64,000 bases of DNA, from assembly GCF_030506325.1 (NCBI RefSeq), contig NZ_CP120683.1:5097001-5161000 (forward strand), given 5' to 3'. A program made the translations under genes and the position numbers. The DNA is from Tunicatimonas pelagia (GTDB lineage: Bacteria > Bacteroidota > Bacteroidia > Cytophagales > Cyclobacteriaceae). Shown one piece after another: positions 42,419 through 50,980 of the stretch. A model generated the notes under the pieces. It ran no database searches. It saw only the letters and a program-made list of their open reading frames with translations, and was not told the DNA's origin. The stretch's first letter is position 1, and every line of letters starts with the position of its first letter.

Positions 42419-45400
42419 TTATTGGTCGGGTGATATTATCGCTTTGAAATATTCTACTCTATCCTTCGTAGTTATTCGAATCATATAAACACCACGATCT
42501 AACGTACTGGTATCCCAGGAATACTGCTGCTTACCTGCCGTTTGTTTCTCATCAACCAGCATTTGCAATAATGTTCCATCTGTGGAGTAGACCCCCAATT
42601 GTACGTAGCTTTGGTTGGCTAATAGGTATTGTATTTTGGCTTGTTGCCTTATTGGGTTTGGAAAGCAGGTCAATGGGTATATTGTCTGATTTTCTTCACC
42701 CAACCCAAGTACAGTTTCTACCTTCACATTAAAATTCAATGGCACTATTTTTCCGTATTCGTTGGCAATACTTACTTGAACATTAGTCTGACCGGGATTT
42801 CTGGCCTTTAGTACCAGAGAGGCATCGCTGATAGAGGCACTAACGACAAAAGAATCTTCTACCGCGCTATGAAAAAACAACCGTTGATCTGTTGGTTCTA
42901 CGATAGTCTCCTTTAAGTTAATAGAGTAAGTTTGATTGTAGATCAGTGAGATGTCTTCTAGCTTTCCAGATAGCTCTATTGATGGTACCACTATGATTTT
43001 GATACCGAGTGCCCTACTCGTTTCAAGTGAATCGGAAGCGGTTAGTGTGAAGGTTACGTCGCCTATAGTCACTGTCTCAATAAGCAATACGTCTTCCGTA
43101 ATATTACCCTTAGCTACAGCACTATCACTATTTGTGATATAGTAATGCAAAAGATCACCATCCGGATCGGTAAAGAGTGAATCCAAACTTAGAGTGAGCA
43201 GTTGACCTCTTTCTAACAAATGTATTAGCGATTCGCCACTGGCTAATGGAGCTTGGTTAGCAATTGGTGACTCATCTGAGCCTTCGGGAGTGACAATTAC
43301 CTCAACACTGTATTTTAGCTGTTGACCTAAAATATCTTCAACTACTAACTCAAGGGAGGTAGTACCTATTTCTTTAGTAATTAGTTCTAATAGACTACCC
43401 TTTACGTTAACAAACGCTATATCGGTATCTTGAATATACCCCGTGAATTTTAGAGGAAACCCTTCGGGATCCGCAAAATGCTTCGCTAGGTTAATCTGAT
43501 AGGGTTCACCATGAAGCGACAGATGCTGATTTTGTAGGGAGTCTTCAACGGTAGGAGGCTGATCCTTGGCAACATCCTTACTAGACACATCAAAGAAAAT
43601 AGGTAATTGCTTTTGAGGTTCTTTTGGGTCATTAGTAGTAAAGTTTATAACCGCAGCATACTTTCCTTCTGTCAATTTATTTCCCTCAATAGACATGGAT
43701 AAATTGACACTTTCTGATTTTGCAATAGTACCACCATTTGGATCTATGGTAAGCCAGTGTACATGAGGCCTTGTTCTAAATTGAGCAAAAGTGTTACCAT
43801 TTGAGAAGTATACCCCAGTATATTTATCCTTTCCTAGGTATGTAAAGTTTGTGTAATTATAACGGTTTCCCAAGGGGTTTTGCGCTATGTACCATTTGTC
43901 CTTTTGGATATCATATAAATTCCAAGTAGCGCCGGAAGCAACGTACACTAGTTGAGCGTAGGGCTCTACCGTAGACTCGGACGAAAGATTATTAGGAGGC
44001 CTTTCTAATGAAGTCCACCGGTTGTCATCGATATTGTACTCCAGAAAAGTGTTTGATGTATGCACAAACAGTCGCCGATTGAAATGAGTCATGCCCAAGT
44101 AATTTTGCCAACCATTAATGCTGGTCGCTAAGACAAGCCGCTTATTTTGAGCAGGGTCATAGCGAACTAATTCTCCTTTCGTGTATAATACGTACAAATA
44201 CGTGCCATCAGAGGCTATTTTACTAGGATAATCACCTGGTTGGCTATTGCCTATATTTAGTTCTGACCATTGATCTTTTGCTATGTTGTATACTGAGATG
44301 TTGTTGTTTCGCGGGAAAGTGAAATAGATTAGTTTCTTCAGATACGTGCCATCACTGTGTGACGAAGATGAATAATAAGGTGCATCGGCTACCTTCTCCC
44401 AAATGCCGGCTGAAACATCGAATTTATAGAAATTTGCGCTCCTGGTCTCTTTCGCAAAAATGACCCCATCGTTAGGTGCGGCAACGATAGTAGCTGCCTC
44501 CTGAAAAGGAGATGATTTAGCTATAAAATTTTCTTTATTTCCAAAAGAATAGTCAGTACTATCGGGGTGAGCTGGTTTGTACTTAGTGTACGTGATGTAC
44601 GAATCCCAGGATAATGTACTTCCCCCTTTATTTAGAAGCTGTATGGTTCTATTTGCTTCTTGCCCTTCTAATAGTTTTAATCGGATTGAATCTTCGGATA
44701 GCTTAACTACTGGTGGGTCTATTCCCTGCCCGGTAAGAAGTATTTTGATGGCTGAACCATCTTTACTATTAGATTTTACTACGATTTCACCATCTATGTT
44801 TCCTGCTTGGTTCGGCGCAAAGTTGATAATTACGGATTGCTTAGTAAGCGGTAAAAGTGCAAACTGAGTAGTATTTGTCGAATAGGCATCGTCGGTGCTA
44901 GATAATGAACTAACCTTTAGTGTATCGGTGCCTCTATTGTGTATCCACACCGTATCACTTTTACTTAGCCCAGTGTATAGTCCACCAAAGTCTAGCGAGT
45001 CTTTAGATACTTCTAGCTTAGGTACTCCTTTTACTTTTATTGTGATAGGTACGGTTATCTCGGAATTTTTAGGGTCATTGGAAGAGATGACTAGTTGCCG
45101 ATAGTAGGTTCCCGAAAAGAGCTTTTGCGATGTTATAATTAGTGGTATTTCTACTGAAGATCCTTCTGCTATCGTGCCACCCGCCGAATGTTCTATTTGA
45201 AGTTGGGATTTAGAAGCGTGTAAAGCGTAGTTCGTAGCATTGTAAAGAAACGGTCTTCCGTTCGTATTTTTGTTCTTATAGAAATTTTCCCAGTACATAG
45301 TACTAGCAATAATTTCTCCCTGACCTATGGAGTAAACTGCTGTAGTAGAATGGTTATTTCCCACGGCTGATGTTAAAATCTGGCTAGTGGAAGGTAAATT

Positions 45401-46303
45401 TAGGATCCTTCCACTACTGGTACGGTTGTTAACATGAGTGACTACATCAGGTATTTCTTGGGTAATAATGTGCTCGAGTAATTTTCGGTCGGCAGAACTG
45501 TAGAACCCATTATCCAGTAGTACTCCGCTAGGAGCTTGCACATCATATCGGCCTACGATCATGTACTGAACTACTCCGCCCTGAGCTACATAAGTTTCAA
45601 ACTTATCCTTATGGGTATTTAGTAAATTGCTGTTGGTGTAGTTTTGCCCACCGGTGACCATAATCAAGTCATAGATAGAGAAATCCCGCTGACTAATTTG
45701 CTGATGGCTGATTACATCTGGGGTGACTCTGAATTCTTTCTGTAAAAAATCTTTCAATGAAACCCCCCAATTGAATTGCGCCTGAATCACCAGCACTTTA
45801 GAGGTAGTATCCGAAGTATGATAGGTTAGAGAGTCTGGTGTAATTCTAGTACTCATGTTAAAGACGAGCGTACTTTTCCCTTGACTATTGTCTATGGCCA
45901 CTTTCTTTTCCAAACTTTCACCGTCTGACATGGAAACAAACAGTGAATCGGGAGTTACCTGAATATAGGGTGGCTCCAAAGTGGTAGAATCAGCGATATT
46001 AGAAAGAGATGAAACCAGTCCGTGATAGTCAATCACTTTAATAGCCCAATAAAGTTTCGTGCTATATGGTAAATCTGGAAAGGTATGCACTTCCTTCTCC
46101 CCGGATGCTTTGGGATTTATGGACTGAGAGACCGGAGTTGCCTCGTCAAAGTTTTTTTCGGTAATTGCCTGGGTAGAGTACCGGATATCGTAAGCTCTAG
46201 CCACTCCTTTCTGACCATCAGCTCCACTAGCTGTCCACCGTAAGGTCATGCTTTCTACCGCTACCGAGCCAACAGTTAGATTAGTGATAGCCGCTGGAGC
46301 CAC
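42419..46303 (-). CDS. C-terminal portion of a frameshifted secreted subtilase: FN3, HYDIN-like, Kelch-like and T9SS domains
   Basis: 1294 residues after a GTG, but the frame is the direct continuation of the peptidase at 46329-47771 with a one-base shift near 46351. In order: fibronectin III-like (1-110), a short sandwich, a ThuA/glutamine-amidotransferase-like segment (170-360), two HYDIN/choice-of-anchor sandwiches (365-530), a Kelch-like propeller segment (570-830), cadherin-like repeats (860-1200) and a T9SS C-terminal sorting domain (1215-1294; FPNPIRQQAKIQYLL, YSWDTSTLDRGVYMIRI). Alone it has no signal peptide and could not be exported. Confidence 0.85.
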   Translation of the reverse strand: MAPAAITNLTVGSVAVESMTLRWTASGADGQKGVARAYDIRYSTQAITEKNFDEATPVSQSINPKASGEKEVHTFPDLPYSTKLYWAIKVIDYHGLVSSLSNIADSTTLEPPYIQVTPDSLFVSMSDGESLEKKVAIDNSQGKSTLVFNMSTRITPDSLTYHTSDTTSKVLVIQAQFNWGVSLKDFLQKEFRVTPDVISHQQISQRDFSIYDLIMVTGGQNYTNSNLLNTHKDKFETYVAQGGVVQYMIVGRYDVQAPSGVLLDNGFYSSADRKLLEHIITQEIPDVVTHVNNRTSSGRILNLPSTSQILTSAVGNNHSTTAVYSIGQGEIIASTMYWENFYKNKNTNGRPFLYNATNYALHASKSQLQIEHSAGGTIAEGSSVEIPLIITSQKLFSGTYYRQLVISSNDPKNSEITVPITIKVKGVPKLEVSKDSLDFGGLYTGLSKSDTVWIHNRGTDTLKVSSLSSTDDAYSTNTTQFALLPLTKQSVIINFAPNQAGNIDGEIVVKSNSKDGSAIKILLTGQGIDPPVVKLSEDSIRLKLLEGQEANRTIQLLNKGGSTLSWDSYITYTKYKPAHPDSTDYSFGNKENFIAKSSPFQEAATIVAAPNDGVIFAKETRSANFYKFDVSAGIWEKVADAPYYSSSSHSDGTYLKKLIYFTFPRNNNISVYNIAKDQWSELNIGNSQPGDYPSKIASDGTYLYVLYTKGELVRYDPAQNKRLVLATSINGWQNYLGMTHFNRRLFVHTSNTFLEYNIDDNRWTSLERPPNNLSSESTVEPYAQLVYVASGATWNLYDIQKDKWYIAQNPLGNRYNYTNFTYLGKDKYTGVYFSNGNTFAQFRTRPHVHWLTIDPNGGTIAKSESVNLSMSIEGNKLTEGKYAAVINFTTNDPKEPQKQLPIFFDVSSKDVAKDQPPTVEDSLQNQHLSLHGEPYQINLAKHFADPEGFPLKFTGYIQDTDIAFVNVKGSLLELITKEIGTTSLELVVEDILGQQLKYSVEVIVTPEGSDESPIANQAPLASGESLIHLLERGQLLTLSLDSLFTDPDGDLLHYYITNSDSAVAKGNITEDVLLIETVTIGDVTFTLTASDSLETSRALGIKIIVVPSIELSGKLEDISLIYNQTYSINLKETIVEPTDQRLFFHSAVEDSFVVSASISDASLVLKARNPGQTNVQVSIANEYGKIVPLNFNVKVETVLGLGEENQTIYPLTCFPNPIRQQAKIQYLLANQSYVQLGVYSTDGTLLQMLVDEKQTAGKQQYSWDTSTLDRGVYMIRITTKDRVEYFKAIISPDQ

Positions 46304-46328
46304 CTGACTGTCATCTAAATTGATGGCT

Positions 46329-47771
46329 CTAAAAGCATTTAGTCGACCAGCCCCCTAGCTGTCCTACGTAAGTAGGGTTTTGTTCGTCAATATTATCAGC
46401 TGACGATAGCAAAAGCGTTTTTACTTGGTCGGGTTTAAAACCTTCTTTACCAAAGTGAGAAACCAGCAATGCTGCCACTCCGGATACATGGGGTGCGGCC
46501 ATAGAAGTTCCCGATAGATAATTGTACGAATTATTAGTATAGGTGCTCAAGACCGAAGATCCCGGAGCAGAAATTTCTACCCAATCCCCGTAGTTTGAGA
46601 AATCCGACTTTTTGTCGTGATGATCGGTAGAAGCCACCGCAAAACAAGATTCGTAAGAACTAGGGTATCGAGGGTTAGATGATCGGTTATTGCCCGCAGA
46701 AAATACGACCAATCCACCGGCCATTGGTCCGATTTGAATATTCTTATCGTAATTTTCGGTAGTATTATCGTAGCCCGCCCGTTTCACAAAGTAGTCAATT
46801 GCATCTTCCAGCACTTTACTTGGTAATCCACCGCTCCAGCTATTCTGGGCAATTACGGCCCCATTATCAGCCGCATATATAAATGACTCTGGAAAACCAC
46901 CCTGTCCTCTACTTCCGAATACCGCACACGACATTAACCTTACGCCAGCATCTGCATCGGTTCCACCCGCAATTCCAGATACTCCTTTTCCATTATTATT
47001 AGTGGCTCCTACTGTTCCACCCACGTGTATTCCGTGATAATGAGGAAAAAAATCACCTCGTTGATCGCCAAAGCCGTACCCATGAATATCATCAATGTAC
47101 CCATTGTTATCATCATCCACCCCGGGTTTGCCCTGCTGTTCTTGTGTATTTACCCACATACCACCTTGAAGGTCTTCATGGTTGATGTCCATACCACCGT
47201 CAATAATGGCTACCACTACTTCACTGTCTCCTGTTTCTACGCTCCAAGCTGAAGTAAGCTTAATATCGGCTCCTTTCGTACCACCCGACTGCCCCGTATT
47301 TTCGTAGTGCCACTGATCCTTAAATCGGGGATCGTTCATAGTGGCTTCTGGTAATTTAGTAACTTCCAAGCTCATTTCGTAAACAGGCTCAGCCCACTGA
47401 ACTGAATTAATCTGCTTATACGCCTGAATCAACTGCTGAATATCTTGCCTCACCGTATCCTGAAATACAACCTCGTACCACTGATGAAGCTGATGCGAAC
47501 GATGAGCGTACTCGTATTTTCCGGCGGAAGGAAAAACGCGCCTAATAATGCTCACACCAAACAGTTGATTGAGCTGATCTAGTTTAGCTTCTTGGGTAAG
47601 CGTAATATCTTTTTTGGATAGGTTCTCCAACCTATTAGCGAGTTCTTCTTCCAGTTGTATATAAAGCCTGGTAGGATTTACCGTGGTTTCCTGAGCATAT
47701 AAAGTCAAGTTGAGATGTACTAGTGGGAGAGCGAAACACACGATAAATACGGCACGTAATATTTTTTTCAT
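46329..47771 (-). CDS. S8 family (subtilisin-like) serine peptidase, frame broken at the 3' end
   Basis: 480 residues. After a signal peptide (1-26) and a propeptide-like region (30-140) comes the peptidase domain with the triad D191 (AIIDGGMDINHEDL), H246 (HYHGIHVGGTVG) and S423 (LSGTSMAAPHVSG). It ends GQLGGWSTKCF because of an extra base in a run of five G (plus-strand C 46351-46355); with four, the protein would continue GAGRLNAFRAINLDD into the 42419-46303 frame and total about 1780 residues ending in a T9SS signal. As read, the peptidase is complete but lacks a sorting domain. Confidence 0.9.
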   Translation of the reverse strand: MKKILRAVFIVCFALPLVHLNLTLYAQETTVNPTRLYIQLEEELANRLENLSKKDITLTQEAKLDQLNQLFGVSIIRRVFPSAGKYEYAHRSHQLHQWYEVVFQDTVRQDIQQLIQAYKQINSVQWAEPVYEMSLEVTKLPEATMNDPRFKDQWHYENTGQSGGTKGADIKLTSAWSVETGDSEVVVAIIDGGMDINHEDLQGGMWVNTQEQQGKPGVDDDNNGYIDDIHGYGFGDQRGDFFPHYHGIHVGGTVGATNNNGKGVSGIAGGTDADAGVRLMSCAVFGSRGQGGFPESFIYAADNGAVIAQNSWSGGLPSKVLEDAIDYFVKRAGYDNTTENYDKNIQIGPMAGGLVVFSAGNNRSSNPRYPSSYESCFAVASTDHHDKKSDFSNYGDWVEISAPGSSVLSTYTNNSYNYLSGTSMAAPHVSGVAALLVSHFGKEGFKPDQVKTLLLSSADNIDEQNPTYVGQLGGWSTKCF

Positions 47772-48433
47772 TTATAGCGATTTTCTAATAAAAAAGTACA
47801 TTGACACAATTAGTGAAATAGTAATAAATAGCTATATTATATAGGTAATAGTTATATAAAAAGTTATTTATTACAATAATATGCAATTTTATAAATTATA
47901 AATATAAATAAAAGGTACATTAACTATATTGAGAAAAAATATTATTTTTATGATTTTATTTTTATCTTGCTAGGTTTGTTTACGGCTATGGATGATATTG
48001 ATCAGTTGGGAAGGTGACTGCTAAACACCTTACTTAGTAGTGTATCTCTAGATTGCTGCTTCTATCTCAGAAAGAAACATAAGACAGAAATTAGGCGAGG
48101 AAAGCTGCTCGATAGAACATGATTTGGAGAAGGGTTATGGTTTCAGTCAATGAAAGCTTAGGTGGCCAGTAGCATACGAAGAGTTATTCTTAGCAGATAG
48201 TGTAGGCGGAATAGAAGATGTAAACAGATACTGAAACTCGCATATGAGCCATTCAGGAGCAATCGAGCAGATTACTAGGCGAATTGTAGTACGATTGAAT
48301 AGTATTCATACTACCCAATTGTACAGACACTTTGTCTTGAGATAGAATTTCTCCGGGTGAGCGATAGCAAATTCCGGGGTCTTTGTGGGAGGTACCGGAA
48401 TTTGCCGAGCATTAGTTGCTATTGCTTACCTAC
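47772..48433. other. non-coding stretch with a stem-loop
   Basis: 47772-47960 is very AT-rich and probably holds the subtilase promoter. No gene is convincing in 47960-48360. A perfect 11-bp inverted repeat GCAAATTCCGG / CCGGAATTTGC (48367-48377, 48395-48405) lies downstream of the GIY-YIG gene and may end its transcript, though no T-run follows. Confidence 0.5.
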
Positions 48434-49231
48434 TCAATTTTCATTGTACCCAAATGTTTTGGATCCAAGTACCTTCTTCCACCAAGATTCTCTTTTGATT
48501 ATAATATTGTCTTCGATTGTAGATTTATAAATGTCTAGTATTGAATAGTAAAAATTGCTTTTTATATGATCGAAGCTCAACTTTTTTAGCCCCTCATTCC
48601 CTCCATGACCATTATTCAAATATTGTGACCATCTCCCGTGTAGCATGTTAGTTCCGTAGGCAGAGCCAACGTACATCTTACCATTGCTGCTATCCGTTAT
48701 CAAGTAAACACCTTTCTGATTTTCTAAAGCAGTTTTCCACACATTCTTATGTAGTACCCTTTTTAAGTCCTGCCAAGACAGATACACGTTTTCATAACCT
48801 GGGAAGAGGTCATCGTCAAAGGTGCTTTCCAATATTTGGACAACTTTGCACTTATCAATTACACTTTCAGCTTTTCTGATTACTTGTCTAGTATTCTCCT
48901 TAAATTCAATAACAATTCTGCCAAAATACTTTTCATACTCACGAATTGTCTGGTATTCGTAACCAACTTGGTTGAACTTGTTCAAGTCCTTTGTGATCCG
49001 ACTGATGTCAAATAATAGCCATTTGTAATTCTCGATAAGTACGAATCCGATCGTGACTTGACCTTCGTAATACGACCGTTTGGATGAGTTCCAAAATTGC
49101 CACTGCAAAAGCTCTTCTCTGTTCTCTTTAAAAATATCTATTGGATCTTTAACCCCATTTGATACGTTAAATTTGACTTTGGTATTCTCGATTTCGCTTA
49201 ATTGCAATATGTCGTTTAGTAGAATATCCAT
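48434..49231 (-). CDS. GIY-YIG nuclease family protein
   Basis: 265 residues. The C-terminal ~100 contain the GIY-YIG core: GVYLITDSSNGKMYVGSAYG (GVY and YVG replacing GIY and YIG), a conserved Arg in HGRWSQYL, and the catalytic Glu in KRESWWKKVLGS, with a final Asn (FGYNEN). The N-terminal 165 residues are an unassigned domain found ahead of such nucleases. It may be a phage or mobile-element defence or repair nuclease. AT-rich, alone, no partner seen. Confidence 0.85.
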   Translation of the reverse strand: MDILLNDILQLSEIENTKVKFNVSNGVKDPIDIFKENREELLQWQFWNSSKRSYYEGQVTIGFVLIENYKWLLFDISRITKDLNKFNQVGYEYQTIREYEKYFGRIVIEFKENTRQVIRKAESVIDKCKVVQILESTFDDDLFPGYENVYLSWQDLKRVLHKNVWKTALENQKGVYLITDSSNGKMYVGSAYGTNMLHGRWSQYLNNGHGGNEGLKKLSFDHIKSNFYYSILDIYKSTIEDNIIIKRESWWKKVLGSKTFGYNEN

Positions 49232-49338
49232 TGGGAAGTATAGGTTACTATTAAACTGAAATTTTAAATTTCATTAAGGTACAGAAGATAAATAGGATAT
49301 TAAAATTTGTTGCGATTGCTGCCGGAGAAACTAAGTTA

Positions 49339-50943
49339 TCATTCGTCAGCACTTGATTCGGCAAGTGTATCCTTAAACCCTGGTGTTCTGCGGTGCCGGG
49401 TAGCTTGCTCGAAGGCGTAAGCAATTTGAATAAGCTGCGGTTCCTGATAAGCCGAAGCAAAGAACGATATGCCCACGGGCAACCCGTGAACAAACCCTGC
49501 CGGAACCGTAACGCTAGGGTAACCCGCCATCGCTGCCGGAGAAGAGCTTCCTCCTAGAAAATGATCTCCGTTTACCACATCAATGGGCCAGGCAGCACTG
49601 CCACTGGGAGCAGCGATAGCATCTAAATTATGTTCATTCATTACTTTATCGATACCATCCTGGCGGGATACGCGCTGAACCTTGGCTAAGGCTTCCTGAT
49701 AGGCACCTTCGTCCAACCCACCTTTTTCTTGGGCTGACTCAAATATTTCCTGCTGAAAATAAGGCATCTCATCGCTCGAGTGTTCCTTGTTGTAGCGAAT
49801 TAAGTCTTCCAAGGTTTTTATGGTGGGGTGATTACGTTCGGCTAGGTACTGATTCAGATCGTATTTGAATTCATAGAGTAGTACTTCATAGCCAGCTCCG
49901 CTGAGTTCGCTTTGAGGCATTACCGTTTCTAGATCTATTAAGGTAGCACCCTGTTCTTTCATCGCTGCTAGAGCTGCTTCCAGTCGCTTGTCTACCACTT
50001 CGTGAAAACCGAAGTAAGATCGTCCAACTCCGATTCGTTTACCTTGCAATCCGTCTGCGTCTAAAAATTGCGTATAATCCTGGTAAACCTTTCCTTCACT
50101 TTCTTGGGTGATGGGATCACGAGCGTCAGTTCCAGTAAGTGCACTCAGCAAGATAGCTGCATCAGTTACGGTGCGGGTCATCGGCCCGGCGGTATCTTGG
50201 CTGTGGGAGATAGGAATAATTCCTGAGCGACTGACTAATCCAACCGTAGGTTTGATACCCACAATTCCGTTAGCCTGAGAAGGACATACGATAGAGCCAT
50301 TGGTTTCGGTGCCAATCGCGACTGTGCATAAATTAGCCGATACGGCTACACCGGAACCAGAGCTAGAGCCGCAGGGGTTACGATCTAAAACATACGGATT
50401 TTTTACCTGTCCGCCCCGCCCACTCCAACCACTAGACGAACGGGTAGAACGAAAATTCGCCCACTCACTGAGATTGGTTTTTCCCAGCAATACTGCTCCG
50501 GCTTCTCGTAACTGTTGTACCAAAAAGGCATCTTGAATAGGTTTTGAACCTACCAACGCTAGCGATCCAGCAGTGGTTTCCATTTGGTCGGCAGTGTCAA
50601 TATTGTCTTTAATCATTACCGGAATGCCGTGCAATGGGCCACGAACTTGTCCCTGTTTCCGCTCTTCGTCCCGTTGGTCGGCAATAGATAGAGCCTCAGA
50701 ATTTACTTCAATCACTGAACGTAGGGTTGGGCCTTGCTGGTCAACTTCTTCAATGCGCTGAAGATAGCTTTCTACGATAGCACGGGAAGTAAACTCTCCA
50801 GACTCCATCCCAGCTTGTAAATCAGCGATGGTAACTTCTACCACATCAATAGTATGGGGAGTGGTTTCTGAGGAGCAAGCGAGCGGTAAGTAAGCTAACG
50901 TGGCAGCAGCACTGCTTCGTTGAATAAAAGTGCGTCGATTCAT
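49339..50943 (-). CDS. amidase (amidase-signature family), exported
   Basis: 534 residues. The N-terminus MNRRTFIQRSSAAATLAYLP, then LACSS, gives a twin-arginine leader and a lipobox Cys near 23. The amidase signature is complete: K112 (HGIPVMIKDNID), cis-Ser S193 in CGSSSGSGVAVS, and nucleophile S217 in GTETNGSIVCPS, a 24-residue spacing as in the family. It hydrolyses amides, possibly peptide amides or N-acyl amino acids; the substrate cannot be inferred. Single gene. Confidence 0.92.
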   Translation of the reverse strand: MNRRTFIQRSSAAATLAYLPLACSSETTPHTIDVVEVTIADLQAGMESGEFTSRAIVESYLQRIEEVDQQGPTLRSVIEVNSEALSIADQRDEERKQGQVRGPLHGIPVMIKDNIDTADQMETTAGSLALVGSKPIQDAFLVQQLREAGAVLLGKTNLSEWANFRSTRSSSGWSGRGGQVKNPYVLDRNPCGSSSGSGVAVSANLCTVAIGTETNGSIVCPSQANGIVGIKPTVGLVSRSGIIPISHSQDTAGPMTRTVTDAAILLSALTGTDARDPITQESEGKVYQDYTQFLDADGLQGKRIGVGRSYFGFHEVVDKRLEAALAAMKEQGATLIDLETVMPQSELSGAGYEVLLYEFKYDLNQYLAERNHPTIKTLEDLIRYNKEHSSDEMPYFQQEIFESAQEKGGLDEGAYQEALAKVQRVSRQDGIDKVMNEHNLDAIAAPSGSAAWPIDVVNGDHFLGGSSSPAAMAGYPSVTVPAGFVHGLPVGISFFASAYQEPQLIQIAYAFEQATRHRRTPGFKDTLAESSADE

Positions 50944-50980
50944 GTGAGCAAGATATTGCAGAGAGGGCGTAATGCCAAAC

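Noticed and set aside
46329-47771. Treating the peptidase and the 1294-residue frame as two natural genes
   Set aside because: They join perfectly after removing one G; the second has no start signal or signal peptide, so it is one gene with a frameshift.
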